A DNA stretch of 64,000 nucleotides from Bacteroidota bacterium. GTDB taxonomy: Bacteria; Bacteroidota; Bacteroidia; Chitinophagales; Chitinophagaceae. A program made the translations under genes and the position numbers. Shown in pieces: positions 38,531 to 47,215 of the stretch; position 1 is the first letter of the stretch; the number at the start of each line of letters is the position of its first letter. Below the pieces are notes generated by a model, which was not told where the DNA came from, did not search any database, and saw nothing but the letters and a program-made list of their open reading frames with translations. Location of the stretch: assembly GCA_028876495.1 (NCBI GenBank), contig JAGWRO010000041.1, positions 167,273 to 231,272 of the forward strand. Reading direction: 5' to 3'.

Positions 38531-39730
38531 TTATAGTGAAACAGCAAGCCATGCCATTATGCCCATTCCGTTTTCAATGGCGCTTTCGTCAATATTAAAA
38601 GTAGGGGTATGTACACCTGATGTAATACCATTTTTTGTATTACCCACGCCTAATCTGAAAAAACAAGCAGGTATCAAATGAGAATAAAAAGCGAAATCTT
38701 CAGCGCCCATTCTCATCTCAGTTTCCTCCACATTTTGTTGTCCTGCAAATTCACCGGCTTTTCGCTTAGCCTTTTCCGTTAGTTCCATATTGTTGATAAC
38801 AAATGGGTAACCAACATCAATTTCAACATCAATATCCACACCTGAAATTTCTGCTGTTTTTTTACAGATATTTTTTATGAGATCGTGAGCTTTAAATCTC
38901 CATTCTTCGTTCATTGCTCTAAAAGTGCCCATCAGCTTCACTTCTGAAGGAATTACATTAGTAGTATTTCCACCGTTGAAAGAAGTGATAGAAAGAACAG
39001 AAGGATTAAACGGATTATTAAAACGGCTTACTACTTGCTGAAGATTTACCACCAATTGTGAAGCCGCAAGGATGGTATCCGTAGTAAGATGAGGTGCAGC
39101 GGCATGCCCGCCTTTACCTTTTACAGTTATATAAATTTCATCAGCACTTGCCATTACCATTCCGCTGCGAAAACTTAATTTGCCCACTTCAAGGCTTGGG
39201 TGAACATGCAAAGCTATTATTGAATCCGGTTTCGGGTTTTCAAGTACGCCTTCTTTGATCATCAGGCTTGCTCCACCCGGATTTTTTTCTTCGCCCGGTT
39301 GAAAAATTAATTTAATCGTTCCTTCCCACTCCTCTTTTAATTCATTCAAAATTTTAGCTGCTCCCAAAAGACAGGTGGTATGAACATCATGGCCGCAGGC
39401 ATGCATTACGCCTTCATTTTTTGAGCGATATGCCACTTCATTTTGTTCTTTAATCGGCAAGGCATCTATATCAGCCCGCAAAGCAATCACTTTATTATCC
39501 GGATTTTTCCCTTTAATAATTCCCACAATTCCTGTGGTTGCCAACACTTCAAAATCAATTCCGATATCTTTTAATTTCTGCTGAATATATTTTGAGGTTT
39601 CAAATTCTTTATAACTCAATTCAGGATATTGGTGAAGACGGTGACGAATCTGTATAAACTCATCCGAAAATTTCTTTGAGAGATCTTTTATTTTTTCTTT
39701 CAGCATTTGTATTGATTGAGATTGAGGCAA
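38531..39730 (-). CDS. M20-family amidohydrolase (IAA-amino acid hydrolase-like)
   Basis: 399 aa; the ATG at 39706 (MLKEKIKDLSKKF) is also possible. Di-metal M20D motifs: HACGHDVHTTCLLG, QPGEEKNPGGA, HVHPSLEVGKL and GAEDFAFYS. The dimerisation domain holds KGKGGHAAAPHLTTDT. These enzymes remove acyl groups from N-acyl amino acids; substrate unknown. It is preceded on the same strand by a terminator that isolates it from the SPOR gene. Confidence 0.88.
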   Translation of the reverse strand: MPQSQSIQMLKEKIKDLSKKFSDEFIQIRHRLHQYPELSYKEFETSKYIQQKLKDIGIDFEVLATTGIVGIIKGKNPDNKVIALRADIDALPIKEQNEVAYRSKNEGVMHACGHDVHTTCLLGAAKILNELKEEWEGTIKLIFQPGEEKNPGGASLMIKEGVLENPKPDSIIALHVHPSLEVGKLSFRSGMVMASADEIYITVKGKGGHAAAPHLTTDTILAASQLVVNLQQVVSRFNNPFNPSVLSITSFNGGNTTNVIPSEVKLMGTFRAMNEEWRFKAHDLIKNICKKTAEISGVDIDVEIDVGYPFVINNMELTEKAKRKAGEFAGQQNVEETEMRMGAEDFAFYSHLIPACFFRLGVGNTKNGITSGVHTPTFNIDESAIENGMGIMAWLAVSL

Positions 39731-39735
39731 AAGTA

Positions 39736-39764
39736 AAAAGAGTTTCGCTGATGAAACTCTTTTA
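39736..39764 (-). terminator. Rho-independent terminator after the SPOR gene
   Basis: AAAGAGTTTC pairs with GAAACTCTTT around GCTGAT. On the minus strand a short T run follows. Confidence 0.7.
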
Positions 39765-39775
39765 ATTCGTTTATA

Positions 39776-39815
39776 GAAAAATAGAAATTCGTTCTATTAA
39801 TTTGTTTACTGTAAA
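39776..39815 (+). repeat. R36 dispersed repeat, copy 12
   Basis: Left arm AAAATAGAAATTC, core CTATTAATTTGTTTACTG, then TAAA. It ends 1 bp before the SPOR gene stop codon, antisense to it. Confidence 0.78.
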
Positions 39816-39816
39816 A

Positions 39817-40248
39817 TTATTTTACATCAGGATCTACTTCTATAGGCTCTTCCAGATAATAGATAGTGGCGCCTCCCAGCATTTCACTGATTTGCTTTTT
39901 ATAAACATCTGCTTCTTCTTTTGTTCTGAAATTTCCAAATTTTATCCTCACATAGGGATTGGCAAACCACATGTAAATTTTTTGTTCAGGAAATTTCTGC
40001 AAAAGATCAGCTCTCACTTTAAACGCGTAATTTTTATCACTTGTATTTAAGATCATCAGCCGGAAACCTTGAGCGGTATGCACTTGCCTTTTATAATTGG
40101 CCGCGTTCAACTGTGCTTCTTTTCTTGCCAATATATCCAGGCGGTAATCTTTAAAAACCACTACCCTGTTTTGGGGAATAGAATCGTAAGATTGAGAAAA
40201 AGCATGATGAGCAAACCCGATAAATACTATAGTAAGTAAATGTTTCAT
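39817..40248 (-). CDS. Secreted SPOR-domain protein
   Basis: 143 aa with a signal peptide (MKHLLTIVFIGFAHHAFS). The C-terminal ~80 residues are a SPOR domain (AQGFRLMILNTSDKNYAFKVRADLLQ, YMWFANPYVRIKFGNFRTKEEADVY), which binds denuded peptidoglycan. A midcell or peptidoglycan-tethering role is inferred from the domain. A TATTTTTG box lies ~20 bp upstream. Confidence 0.85.
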   Translation of the reverse strand: MKHLLTIVFIGFAHHAFSQSYDSIPQNRVVVFKDYRLDILARKEAQLNAANYKRQVHTAQGFRLMILNTSDKNYAFKVRADLLQKFPEQKIYMWFANPYVRIKFGNFRTKEEADVYKKQISEMLGGATIYYLEEPIEVDPDVK

Positions 40249-40265
40249 GATAAAGGATGATTTTG

Positions 40266-40273
40266 CAAAAATA
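40266..40273 (-). promoter_or_regulatory. Putative -7 box for the SPOR gene
   Basis: Minus-strand TATTTTTG is an exact TAnnTTTG match, 17 bp before the ATG. Confidence 0.5.
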
Positions 40274-40372
40274 ACAGGATACGTGGAAGATGAATAGAAC
40301 GTTTTGTCACAAATGACAGTATTAACAGCAAATTGGTTGCAAATAATCCATTTTTATCAAAATCCAAACCGG

Positions 40373-41035
40373 CTACTGCATACTTTCTTTCACTATCTCG
40401 ACACTGGCGCTGCAACCCAATCTGTTGGCCCCGGCATTGATAAGTTCTTTGGCAAAAGAATAAGACCTGATTCCTCCACTGGCTTTAATTTTTATGGCAT
40501 CTGCCAGATGGGCCCGTATCAATTGTACATCATGAATGGATGCGCCTTTTTCGGCAAATCCTGTTGAAGTCTTAACATAATCAACTCCTGCGGCACCGTA
40601 AATATCACAACATTTAATGATTTCATCTTCAGTTAAAATCCCGCTTTCAATAATCACTTTGATGACTTTATTTTTATTCCTTACGATCGGCATCACGGTA
40701 TTAATTTCATTGGCAATAAAAGTCCAGTCGCCATTTTTAATAGCAGAAACATTAATAACCATATCCAACTCATCGGCGCCATCCACGATGGCCAGCACCA
40801 TCTCCGCAACTTTAGCTTCAATAGCGCAATAGCCAAATGGGAAACCGATCACGGTAGCTACTTTTATTTCAGAATTACCTAAAAATTCCTTAGCTTTTTT
40901 TACATACAAAGGCGGCACACAAACTGCGGCAAAGCCATATTCCAAAGCTTCTTTGCAAACTTTTTCTACTTCAGCAATAGTGGTAGTTTGTTTCAATATC
41001 GTATGGTCGATATAATGGGCGATGTTCATTTTCAT
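40373..41035 (-). CDS. deoC: Deoxyribose-phosphate aldolase
   Basis: 220 aa with the class I aldolase pattern: IDHTILKQTTT, VCVPPLYVKKAKEFL, VATVIGFPFG, DELDMVINVSAIKNG, VIIESGILTEDEI, and the Schiff-base lysine region DYVKTSTGF. A further lysine sits in IKASGGIRS. It splits 2-deoxyribose-5-phosphate into acetaldehyde and glyceraldehyde-3-phosphate. It stands alone here without the usual deoA/deoB neighbours. Confidence 0.95.
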   Translation of the reverse strand: MKMNIAHYIDHTILKQTTTIAEVEKVCKEALEYGFAAVCVPPLYVKKAKEFLGNSEIKVATVIGFPFGYCAIEAKVAEMVLAIVDGADELDMVINVSAIKNGDWTFIANEINTVMPIVRNKNKVIKVIIESGILTEDEIIKCCDIYGAAGVDYVKTSTGFAEKGASIHDVQLIRAHLADAIKIKASGGIRSYSFAKELINAGANRLGCSASVEIVKESMQ

Positions 41036-41170
41036 ATCCTTTAAAAAAAATGAAGATAGGAATTTCAGCGATTTATAGATCTAATTGCCATTTTCAACCC
41101 TATTTTACCTGTCGCAAAAAGAAGTTATAACCCGCTTTTCTGATCGCGTCACTCATTTTCCTCTTTTAAC

Positions 41171-41178
41171 TACTTTTG
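41171..41178 (+). promoter_or_regulatory. Putative -7 box for the trans-sulfuration-type gene
   Basis: TACTTTTG matches TAnnTTTG and is 35 bp before the ATG at 41214. Its position inside the longer open frame argues that translation starts downstream at 41214. Confidence 0.5.
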
Positions 41179-41213
41179 CACCATTCTTAATTTCGGCTTT
41201 ATTAAATCTTAAA

Positions 41214-42461
41214 ATGTCTTCAGAAAAAAAACAGTTAAAAGGTTTCGGTTCTACTGCGATCCATGCCGGCCACCAAACCGAAGGAAATAATGCCCACTTA
41301 ACGCCTATTTATGCCAGCAGCACTTATGTTTTCGATACTGCAGAACAAGGAATGCGCCGGTTTAGCGGAGAAGAAGCCGGATATATTTACAGTCGCTGGG
41401 GAAATCCAAGTATGAAAGAAGTGGAAGATAAAATTTCTGCATTGGAAAGTTTTGGCCTGACGGAAAACGGTAAGCCTTTGCAATTAAAATCGAGATTACA
41501 TGCCAGCGGAATGGCTGCTATCAGCACATTAATGTTAGGAAATTTAAAAAGCGGCGATAAAATTCTTTCACATTATTCATTATATGGCGGCACACAGGAA
41601 CTAATGAATCGTGTACTTCCCGGTTTGGAAATAGAAGCAGTTATTGTTGACTTACGCGATACCCATAAAGCAGAAGAAGTATTAAAAAATGATCCAAAAA
41701 TTAAAATGCTTTATTTGGAAACTCCTGCTAATCCTACCATCCAGTGTGTGGATATTGAAGTGTTGACCCTAATTGCAAAAAAACATAACCTGATTGTTGC
41801 TGTGGATAATACATTCGCCACTCCTTATTTACAGCAACCTTTTAAATATAGTGTCGATTTTGTGGTACATTCCACCACTAAATTTTTGAACGGCCATGGA
41901 ACCGCAATTGGCGGCGCTCTCGTTGGAAAAGACATCGGGTTAATGAATACACGCATGGAAAAAGTGCATCGTTTACTCGGCGGAAACGGAAATTCTTTTG
42001 ATGCTTTTTTGCTTACACAGGGAATGAAAACTTTGGAAATACGGATGGAACGACATTGTGCCAATGGAATGAAAGTAGCTGAGTTTCTGGATCAACATCC
42101 GGCAATAAGCAAAGTAAATTATTTGGGGCTGCCTTCTCATCCGGATTATGAAACGGCAAAAAAACAAATGCGGCATCCGGGGCCGATGTTAAGTTTTGAA
42201 ATGAAAGGAGGACTCGAAGCCGGTAAAAAATTTATTGATAAACTGCAAATGTGTGTGAGAGCCGTTTCATTGGGAAGCTGCGATACACTTTTATCTCACC
42301 CAGCTTCTATGACTCATTATGGAGTACCCAAAGCTGACCGCGAAAAATATGGAATTACCGATGGTCTTATAAGAATGAGTGTAGGTATCGAAGATATAGA
42401 AGACATTTTGAGCGATTTGGAACAGGCTGCCTCCCCCGGCCCCTCCAAAGGAGGGGAGTGA
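41214..42461 (+). CDS. Cys/Met-metabolism PLP enzyme (cystathionine gamma-synthase / methionine gamma-lyase type)
   Basis: The start is the ATG at 41214 (MSSEKKQLKGFGSTAIHAGHQ); the open frame runs upstream to 41085, but that part contains a promoter-like box and no family homology. The 415-aa product has TAIHAGHQ, YASSTYVFDTAEQG, YSRWGNPSMKEVEDKI, VDNTFATPYLQQPF and the PLP lysine in VHSTTKFLNGHG near residue 222. Cystathionine gamma-synthase, methionine gamma-lyase or O-acetylhomoserine lyase activity cannot be told apart from sequence alone. Its last ten residues (SPGPSKGGE tail) are encoded by a GC-rich palindromic repeat. Confidence 0.88.
   Translation: MSSEKKQLKGFGSTAIHAGHQTEGNNAHLTPIYASSTYVFDTAEQGMRRFSGEEAGYIYSRWGNPSMKEVEDKISALESFGLTENGKPLQLKSRLHASGMAAISTLMLGNLKSGDKILSHYSLYGGTQELMNRVLPGLEIEAVIVDLRDTHKAEEVLKNDPKIKMLYLETPANPTIQCVDIEVLTLIAKKHNLIVAVDNTFATPYLQQPFKYSVDFVVHSTTKFLNGHGTAIGGALVGKDIGLMNTRMEKVHRLLGGNGNSFDAFLLTQGMKTLEIRMERHCANGMKVAEFLDQHPAISKVNYLGLPSHPDYETAKKQMRHPGPMLSFEMKGGLEAGKKFIDKLQMCVRAVSLGSCDTLLSHPASMTHYGVPKADREKYGITDGLIRMSVGIEDIEDILSDLEQAASPGPSKGGE
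42431..42459. repeat. GC-rich palindromic repeat forming a protein C-terminal tail
   Basis: Contains the perfect hairpin CCCCTCC-AAA-GGAGGGG (42441-42457) preceded by CCTCCCCCGG. It encodes the last residues of the upstream PLP enzyme. It is inverted relative to the repeat at 42548. Confidence 0.8.
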
Positions 42462-42507
42462 GAACTGAACTCTTAAACAACAACTTAAATTAAGGATATT
42501 TAATAGT

Positions 42508-43026
42508 ATGAATAAAGAAAAGAATAGTCAACAATGGAAAAGCAGTTCCTCTCCTTTGGAGAGGTTAGGAGAGGCCGGAATTAAAATAAGAAGGGCAATA
42601 AAAGAAGATGCTGAAGCAATGATGCAACTGGTAAAAGAGTTAGCACTTTATGAAAAAGCACCGCAGGAAGTTACCGTAGATTTTGATCATTTTATTGAAA
42701 GCGGCTTTGGCGAAAAGCCGGTTTGGTGGGCTTTTGTAGCCGAAACAGACAATAAGGTGGTAGGCTTTGCTTTATATTATATTCGTTATTCTACCTGGAA
42801 AGGACAAAGATTATACCTTGAAGACATCCTGGTAAATGAACCTTTTCGCGGAAAAGGAATCGGCAAATTATTATTTGACCGGTTAATAGAAGAAACAAAA
42901 GAAAAGAAATTGTCGGGAATGGTATGGCAGGTGCTTGAATGGAACGAACCCGCTATCAGTTTTTACAAAAAATATGATGGTGTAAGTTTTGATAGTGAAT
43001 GGGTGAATTGCAGTTTGGAACTATAG
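42508..43026 (+). CDS. GNAT-family N-acetyltransferase
   Basis: 172 aa. The conserved domain begins at IKIRRAIKEDAEAMMQLVKEL (about residue 26). Acetyl-CoA-binding motif A is LEDILVNEPFRGKGIGKLLFDRL and the C-terminal motif is WNEPAISFYKKY. This subfamily resembles diamine/spermidine acetyltransferases (ALYEKAPQEV, KPVWWAFVAE), but substrate is not certain. The first 25 residues (KSSSSPLERLGEAG) are encoded by a GC-rich repeat and are not part of the family fold. Confidence 0.85.
   Translation: MNKEKNSQQWKSSSSPLERLGEAGIKIRRAIKEDAEAMMQLVKELALYEKAPQEVTVDFDHFIESGFGEKPVWWAFVAETDNKVVGFALYYIRYSTWKGQRLYLEDILVNEPFRGKGIGKLLFDRLIEETKEKKLSGMVWQVLEWNEPAISFYKKYDGVSFDSEWVNCSLEL
42548..42577. repeat. GC-rich palindromic repeat encoding a protein N-terminal extension
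   Basis: Perfect hairpin CCTCTCC-TTT-GGAGAGG (42548-42564) followed by TTAGGAGAGGCC. It lies in frame inside the GNAT gene and is the inverted counterpart of the copy at 42431. Confidence 0.8.
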
Positions 43027-43058
43027 CCACGGATTACACAGATTGGCACAGATAAAAT
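43026..43058 (+). repeat. Possible fragment of a Bacteroidota intergenic repeat (CCACGGATTACACAG type)
   Basis: The stretch CCACGGATTACACAGATT followed by GGCACAGATAAA is a pattern I recall from many Bacteroidota intergenic regions. It directly precedes R36 copy 13. Recognition is from memory only. Confidence 0.45.
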
Positions 43059-43089
43059 AAAAATTTGCATAATTTGTTCGTTTACTGTT
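43053..43089 (+). repeat. R36 dispersed repeat, copy 13
   Basis: Left arm AAAATAAAAATTTGC, core ATAATTTGTTCGTTTACTG. Sense orientation between the GNAT gene and icd, 27 bp after the GNAT stop. Confidence 0.82.
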
Positions 43090-43127
43090 TTCTTGAATTA
43101 GTAAATTAAAATATAAAAAAAGAAAGA

Positions 43128-44393
43128 ATGGCAGATAAAATTTCGATGGGAAAAGATGGTAAGCTGGTAGTGCCCGATCAACCAACCATTCCTTTTATTG
43201 AAGGAGATGGAATAGGGCCCGATATCTGGCAGGCGAGTGTTCGTGTTTTTGACGCTGCAGTAGCAAAAGCTTACCATGAAAAAAAGAAAATCAATTGGTT
43301 AAAGGTATTGGCGGGTGAAGAAGCTTTCAACAAAACCGGCGAATGGATGCCAAAGGCAACTATGGATTCATTTAAGGAATATTTAGTGGCCATAAAAGGC
43401 CCGTTAACTACTCCCGTAGGTGGCGGCATCCGAAGCCTGAACGTAATGTTGAGGCAAGATCTTGACCTTTACGTTTGCCTCCGTCCTATAAAATATTTTG
43501 AAGGCGTTCCTTCCCCTATGTGGCAACCCGAGAAAGTGAACATGGTTATTTTCAGGGAAAACACTGAAGATATTTATGCAGGAATTGAGTACATGACCGG
43601 CACTCCTGAAGCTAAAAAACTCTTGCACTTTTTACAGGACGATTTAGGCGTTAAAAAGATCCGTTTCCCTGAAACCACTTCATTCGGTATAAAAGTGGTA
43701 AGTAAAGAAGGGTCTGAAAGATTGATTCGTGCGGCCATTGAATATGCAATCGCTAATAAACTGCCATCAGTTACTTTGGTACATAAAGGCAACATCATGA
43801 AATTTACCGAAGGCGCTTTTAAAAACTGGGGTTATGAGTTGGCCGAACGTGAATTTAAAAATGAAGTGTACACATGGAATCAATGGGAAGCCACCAAAAA
43901 AGAACGGGGTGAAGCAGTTGCCAACGAAGATATGCGCATAGCAGCCATTGGAGGAAAAGTGATCATTAAAGATGCCATTGCCGATAATTTTTTACAACAA
44001 GCATTACTGGCCCCGCAGGATTATTCGATCATCGCCACCTTAAATCTTAATGGTGATTACATTAGCGATGCATTGGCAGCCCAGGTAGGTGGCATAGGAA
44101 TTGCCCCTGGCGCCAACATCAATTTTTCTACCGGCTATGCGGTTTTTGAAGCCACACATGGTACGGCGCCCCGCTTTGCCAATACCAACAGCATGAATCC
44201 ATCCTCTCTGATTTTAAGTGGCGTAATGATGTTTGAATATCTAGGCTGGCGCGATGCTGCAGAGATGATTACCAACGCTGTGGGAAAAACGATTCGAAAT
44301 AAAACCGTAACCATAGATTTTTATAACCTTATGAAAGGAGGAACTTTATTAAAAACAAGTGAATTTGCTGACGAGATCATTAATAATTTATAG
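43128..44393 (+). CDS. icd: Isocitrate dehydrogenase, bacterial (type I) family
   Basis: 421 aa, full length, clearly in the E. coli Icd family: [72 protein letters not shown], and [11 protein letters not shown]. Ser103 matches the phosphorylated Ser113 of E. coli; no aceK kinase gene is in the window. At the cofactor site the E. coli NADP residues Lys344, Tyr345 and Val351 are replaced by Arg, Phe and Met ([15 protein letters not shown]), which is not the NAD-type Asp/Ile pattern either. NADP use is therefore likely but not secure. It is followed 115 bp later by a second, type II isocitrate dehydrogenase. Confidence 0.93.
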   Translation: MADKISMGKDGKLVVPDQPTIPFIEGDGIGPDIWQASVRVFDAAVAKAYHEKKKINWLKVLAGEEAFNKTGEWMPKATMDSFKEYLVAIKGPLTTPVGGGIRSLNVMLRQDLDLYVCLRPIKYFEGVPSPMWQPEKVNMVIFRENTEDIYAGIEYMTGTPEAKKLLHFLQDDLGVKKIRFPETTSFGIKVVSKEGSERLIRAAIEYAIANKLPSVTLVHKGNIMKFTEGAFKNWGYELAEREFKNEVYTWNQWEATKKERGEAVANEDMRIAAIGGKVIIKDAIADNFLQQALLAPQDYSIIATLNLNGDYISDALAAQVGGIGIAPGANINFSTGYAVFEATHGTAPRFANTNSMNPSSLILSGVMMFEYLGWRDAAEMITNAVGKTIRNKTVTIDFYNLMKGGTLLKTSEFADEIINNL

Positions 44394-44508
44394 CACTACG
44401 ACAGGTTTCACTTTTCATTATATTTGTTCGAACCTGATTAAATAAATCAAAAAACCATTCCTGCCTAAAAATCAGGAAGTAATAAAATAAAATTTATAAA
44501 CTAAAACA

Positions 44509-45750
44509 ATGGCAAAAATTAAAGTAGACAACCCGGTAGTAGAACTTGATGGTGATGAAATGACAAGAATCATCTGGAAATTTATTAAAGAACAACTTAT
44601 ACTTCCCTACGTAGATTTAGATATCAAATACTATGACTTAGGTATCCAGCATCGTGATGAAACGGGCGACCAGGTAACTATAGATGCAGCAAATGCGATA
44701 AAAAAATATGGTGTAGGAATCAAGTGCGCCACCATCACTCCTGATGAAGCAAGGGTGAAAGAATTTGGCTTAAAGCATATGTGGAAAAGCCCGAACGGAA
44801 CCATACGTAATATTTTGGACGGAACCGTTTTTCGTGAACCAATCGTAATGAAAAATATTCCAAGACTGGTAAGTAACTGGACAGCTCCTATTATTATCGG
44901 TCGTCATGCTTATGGTGATCAATACCGCGCAACAGATGCAATCATAAAAGGGAAAGGTAAACTGACCATGACCTTCACCCCCGAAAACGGAGAACCGCAA
45001 ACTTATGAAGTGCATGACTTTAAAGGAGATGGCGTAGCAATGTGCATGTACAATGTAGATGAAAGCATTGAAGGTTTTGCAAGAAGTTGTTTTAATATGG
45101 CTTTAAATAAAAAATGGCCATTATATCTTTCTACAAAAAATACCATCCTCAAGAAATATGACGGACGTTTTAAAGACATTTTTCAAACCATTTATGAGAA
45201 TGAATTCAAAGCGCAGTTTGAAGCAGCCAACATTACCTATGAACACCGTCTGATAGATGACATGGTAGCAAGTGCTTTAAAATGGAACGGCAATTTCATC
45301 TGGGCCTGTAAAAATTATGACGGAGACGTTCAAAGTGATACGCTTGCGCAAGGCTTTGGTTCTTTAGGTTTAATGACTTCCGTTTTAATTACTCCTGATG
45401 GAAAAACCCTTGAAGCAGAAGCCGCACACGGAACTGTAACAAGGCATTACCGGGAGCATGAGAAGGGAAATCCTACCTCAACTAACCCCATTGCTTCCAT
45501 TTTTGCCTGGACAAGAGGATTGGCTTTTAGAGGCAAACTTGATAACAATCAACAATTAATTCAATTTGCAGATGCGCTGGAAAAAGTATGTATAGAAACA
45601 GTTGAAAGCGGTAAAATGACAAAAGACCTTGCCGTATGTATCAATGGCAACAAGGTTTCACACGAAAAGGACTATTTATATACAGAAGAATTTTTGAAAG
45701 CGATCAATGATAATTTGAAAGAAAAATTAAAAGAAATCACTAATAGTTAA
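44509..45750 (+). CDS. NADP-dependent isocitrate dehydrogenase, eukaryotic-like (type II) family
   Basis: 413 aa of the IDH1/IDH2-like homodimeric family: [73 protein letters not shown]. The cofactor loop [16 protein letters not shown] carries the Arg/His pair that binds the NADP 2'-phosphate. It catalyses the same step as the gene before it, isocitrate to 2-oxoglutarate. No shared operon signal was found in the 115-bp gap, but direction is the same. Having both families side by side is unusual. Confidence 0.95.
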   Translation: MAKIKVDNPVVELDGDEMTRIIWKFIKEQLILPYVDLDIKYYDLGIQHRDETGDQVTIDAANAIKKYGVGIKCATITPDEARVKEFGLKHMWKSPNGTIRNILDGTVFREPIVMKNIPRLVSNWTAPIIIGRHAYGDQYRATDAIIKGKGKLTMTFTPENGEPQTYEVHDFKGDGVAMCMYNVDESIEGFARSCFNMALNKKWPLYLSTKNTILKKYDGRFKDIFQTIYENEFKAQFEAANITYEHRLIDDMVASALKWNGNFIWACKNYDGDVQSDTLAQGFGSLGLMTSVLITPDGKTLEAEAAHGTVTRHYREHEKGNPTSTNPIASIFAWTRGLAFRGKLDNNQQLIQFADALEKVCIETVESGKMTKDLAVCINGNKVSHEKDYLYTEEFLKAINDNLKEKLKEITNS

Positions 45751-46063
45751 AAAGCATTGTGTCGTTTTGATAATTTTAGGAACAAAATTTGTTGACAAAA
45801 ACCGTTATCGAATTGCTTCTTAAAAAGCTGGCAATAAAATAATGGGCTCAAAAATTAAAGAACAACAAAGAATTGCCACTTTTCAAACCTGTAGAATCAA
45901 TAGTTAAAGATAAGGATCGGTTATGACGAGAAAGGATTGCGGATTCTATTTAGCTTTCAAGAAGTTCTTAGGAAAGAAGCAAGATTTCGGTTTCCGGGCT
46001 TAGCCCTGAAATAAAAAATTTACTGTTCAAATACCGGTTTATTAGGCTGGTTAAACATTAAAA
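45751..46063. other. 313-bp intergenic region without a gene
   Basis: No ORF or RNA gene I can support. It ends with a short GGGCT/TAGCCC hairpin (45996-46006) and a truncated R36-like remnant (AAATAAAAAATTTACTG, 46010-46026) that looks like left arm and core joined by an internal deletion. Confidence 0.55.
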
Positions 46064-46432
46064 ATGTCCAAAATTCTAGTTGTCGACGATGATGTAGATA
46101 TCTTATCCGTCATGGAAATTTTATTATCAATGAAAGGATTTGATGTTGAAGTAACCTCAAAAGGTGAAAATACATTTCCAAAAATTGAAAGTTTTAAACC
46201 TGATCTTATTTTATTAGATGTGCTAATTTCAGGTTATGATGGAAGGACTATATGCAAACAATTAAAATCCGACAAATCCACCAGTCACATTCCGGTTATC
46301 ATGTTTTCAGCACATCCTGGGGCTGCCGCTACCATAAGCGATTATGGCGCTGATGATTTTATCGCCAAGCCTTTTGACGTAAACAATCTTATGCAAAAAG
46401 TGAACTATCAGTTGAAAATAAGAATAGAATGA
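46064..46432 (+). CDS. Single-domain response regulator (receiver)
   Basis: 122 aa, one REC domain with no output domain. Acidic pocket D8-D9-D10, phospho-acceptor D52 (LILLDVL), switch serine S82 (IMFSAHPG) and K102 (FIAKPFD) are all present. It should relay phosphate between a sensor kinase and another protein. No histidine kinase is in the window, so it is an orphan. Confidence 0.9.
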   Translation: MSKILVVDDDVDILSVMEILLSMKGFDVEVTSKGENTFPKIESFKPDLILLDVLISGYDGRTICKQLKSDKSTSHIPVIMFSAHPGAAATISDYGADDFIAKPFDVNNLMQKVNYQLKIRIE

Positions 46433-46490
46433 TTTTCTTTTTTGATTTATAAATTATTTTAGAAATCTTTCTTCCAGGCGCTTTTACCTT

Positions 46491-46527
46491 TACCAGAAAA
46501 CAAACAAATAAGCTTAATTTTCATTTT
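46491..46527 (-). repeat. R36 dispersed repeat, copy 14
   Basis: On the minus strand: left arm AAAATGAAAATTAAGC, core TTATTTGTTTGTTTTCTG. Between the receiver gene and the DUF4442 gene. Confidence 0.75.
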
Positions 46528-46591
46528 CATATTTAAGCCATTGACTACGGGTTTTTAAGTAATTTTTTTTACTCATCATACTTTATTCGAA

Positions 46592-47071
46592 ATGGAAGAA
46601 AAAAACAAGTTACTTGATCTTGCCCAATCACCTTTTAAATTTCAGTTGTTTCTTCTAACCAAATTACCAGCAGCCTTTTTTTCAGGCATAAAGATCAAAG
46701 AAATCAACAAAGAGAAATGCATTACTTCTGTTCCGTTTACATGGCTTACGCAAAATCCTTTTCGTTCTACCTATTTCGCTTCACTCGCTATGGCTGCAGA
46801 AATGAGTACCGGCGTTTTGGCTTTACTAAATACTTATAAAAAATCTCCTCCCATTTCAATGTTGGTCACAAAAATGGAAGCGACTTATTTTAAAAAAGCG
46901 AAAGGAATTACCTTTTTTACCTGCACCGAAGGATCAGAAATTGCAACAACTGTAAATAAAGCTGCCTCAGGCAAAGTTGGCCAAACGGTTACAGTAAAAT
47001 CTACAGGGAGAAATAAGGGTGATGAATTAATAGCTGAATTTTTATTTACCTGGTCTTTCAAAGCAAAATAA
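46592..47071 (+). CDS. DUF4442 (hotdog-fold, thioesterase-like) protein
   Basis: 159 aa. The DUF4442 pattern is visible: FKFQLFLLTKLPAAFFSGIKI, VPFTWLTQNPFRSTYFASLAMAAEMSTG, LVTKMEATYFKKAKG, LIAEFLFTWSFK. These are single hotdog domains related to acyl-CoA thioesterases; substrate unknown. It has its own spacer upstream with R36 copy 14. Confidence 0.85.
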   Translation: MEEKNKLLDLAQSPFKFQLFLLTKLPAAFFSGIKIKEINKEKCITSVPFTWLTQNPFRSTYFASLAMAAEMSTGVLALLNTYKKSPPISMLVTKMEATYFKKAKGITFFTCTEGSEIATTVNKAASGKVGQTVTVKSTGRNKGDELIAEFLFTWSFKAK

Positions 47072-47215
47072 AAGTGATTTTGCAAAAAAATTATAGAACA
47101 ATTTTCGTTTGTTCGTAACCGTTATTTTCAAAATTTTACTATTATTGAAAGAATTTGCTAAACCAGCTTTTTTCTGTTTAACTTTATTTTCTTTAATCAT
47201 CTTTAAATTGTTTGT

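Noticed and set aside
41085..41213. 43-residue N-terminal extension of the PLP enzyme
   Set aside because: It contains a TACTTTTG promoter-like box and no family similarity; the family start fits the ATG at 41214.
45751..46063. A hidden small gene or tRNA in the longest mid-window spacer
   Set aside because: No open frame with coding character and no cloverleaf that I can draw.
46064..46432. Response regulator as part of a two-component pair
   Set aside because: No histidine kinase gene is present on either side.
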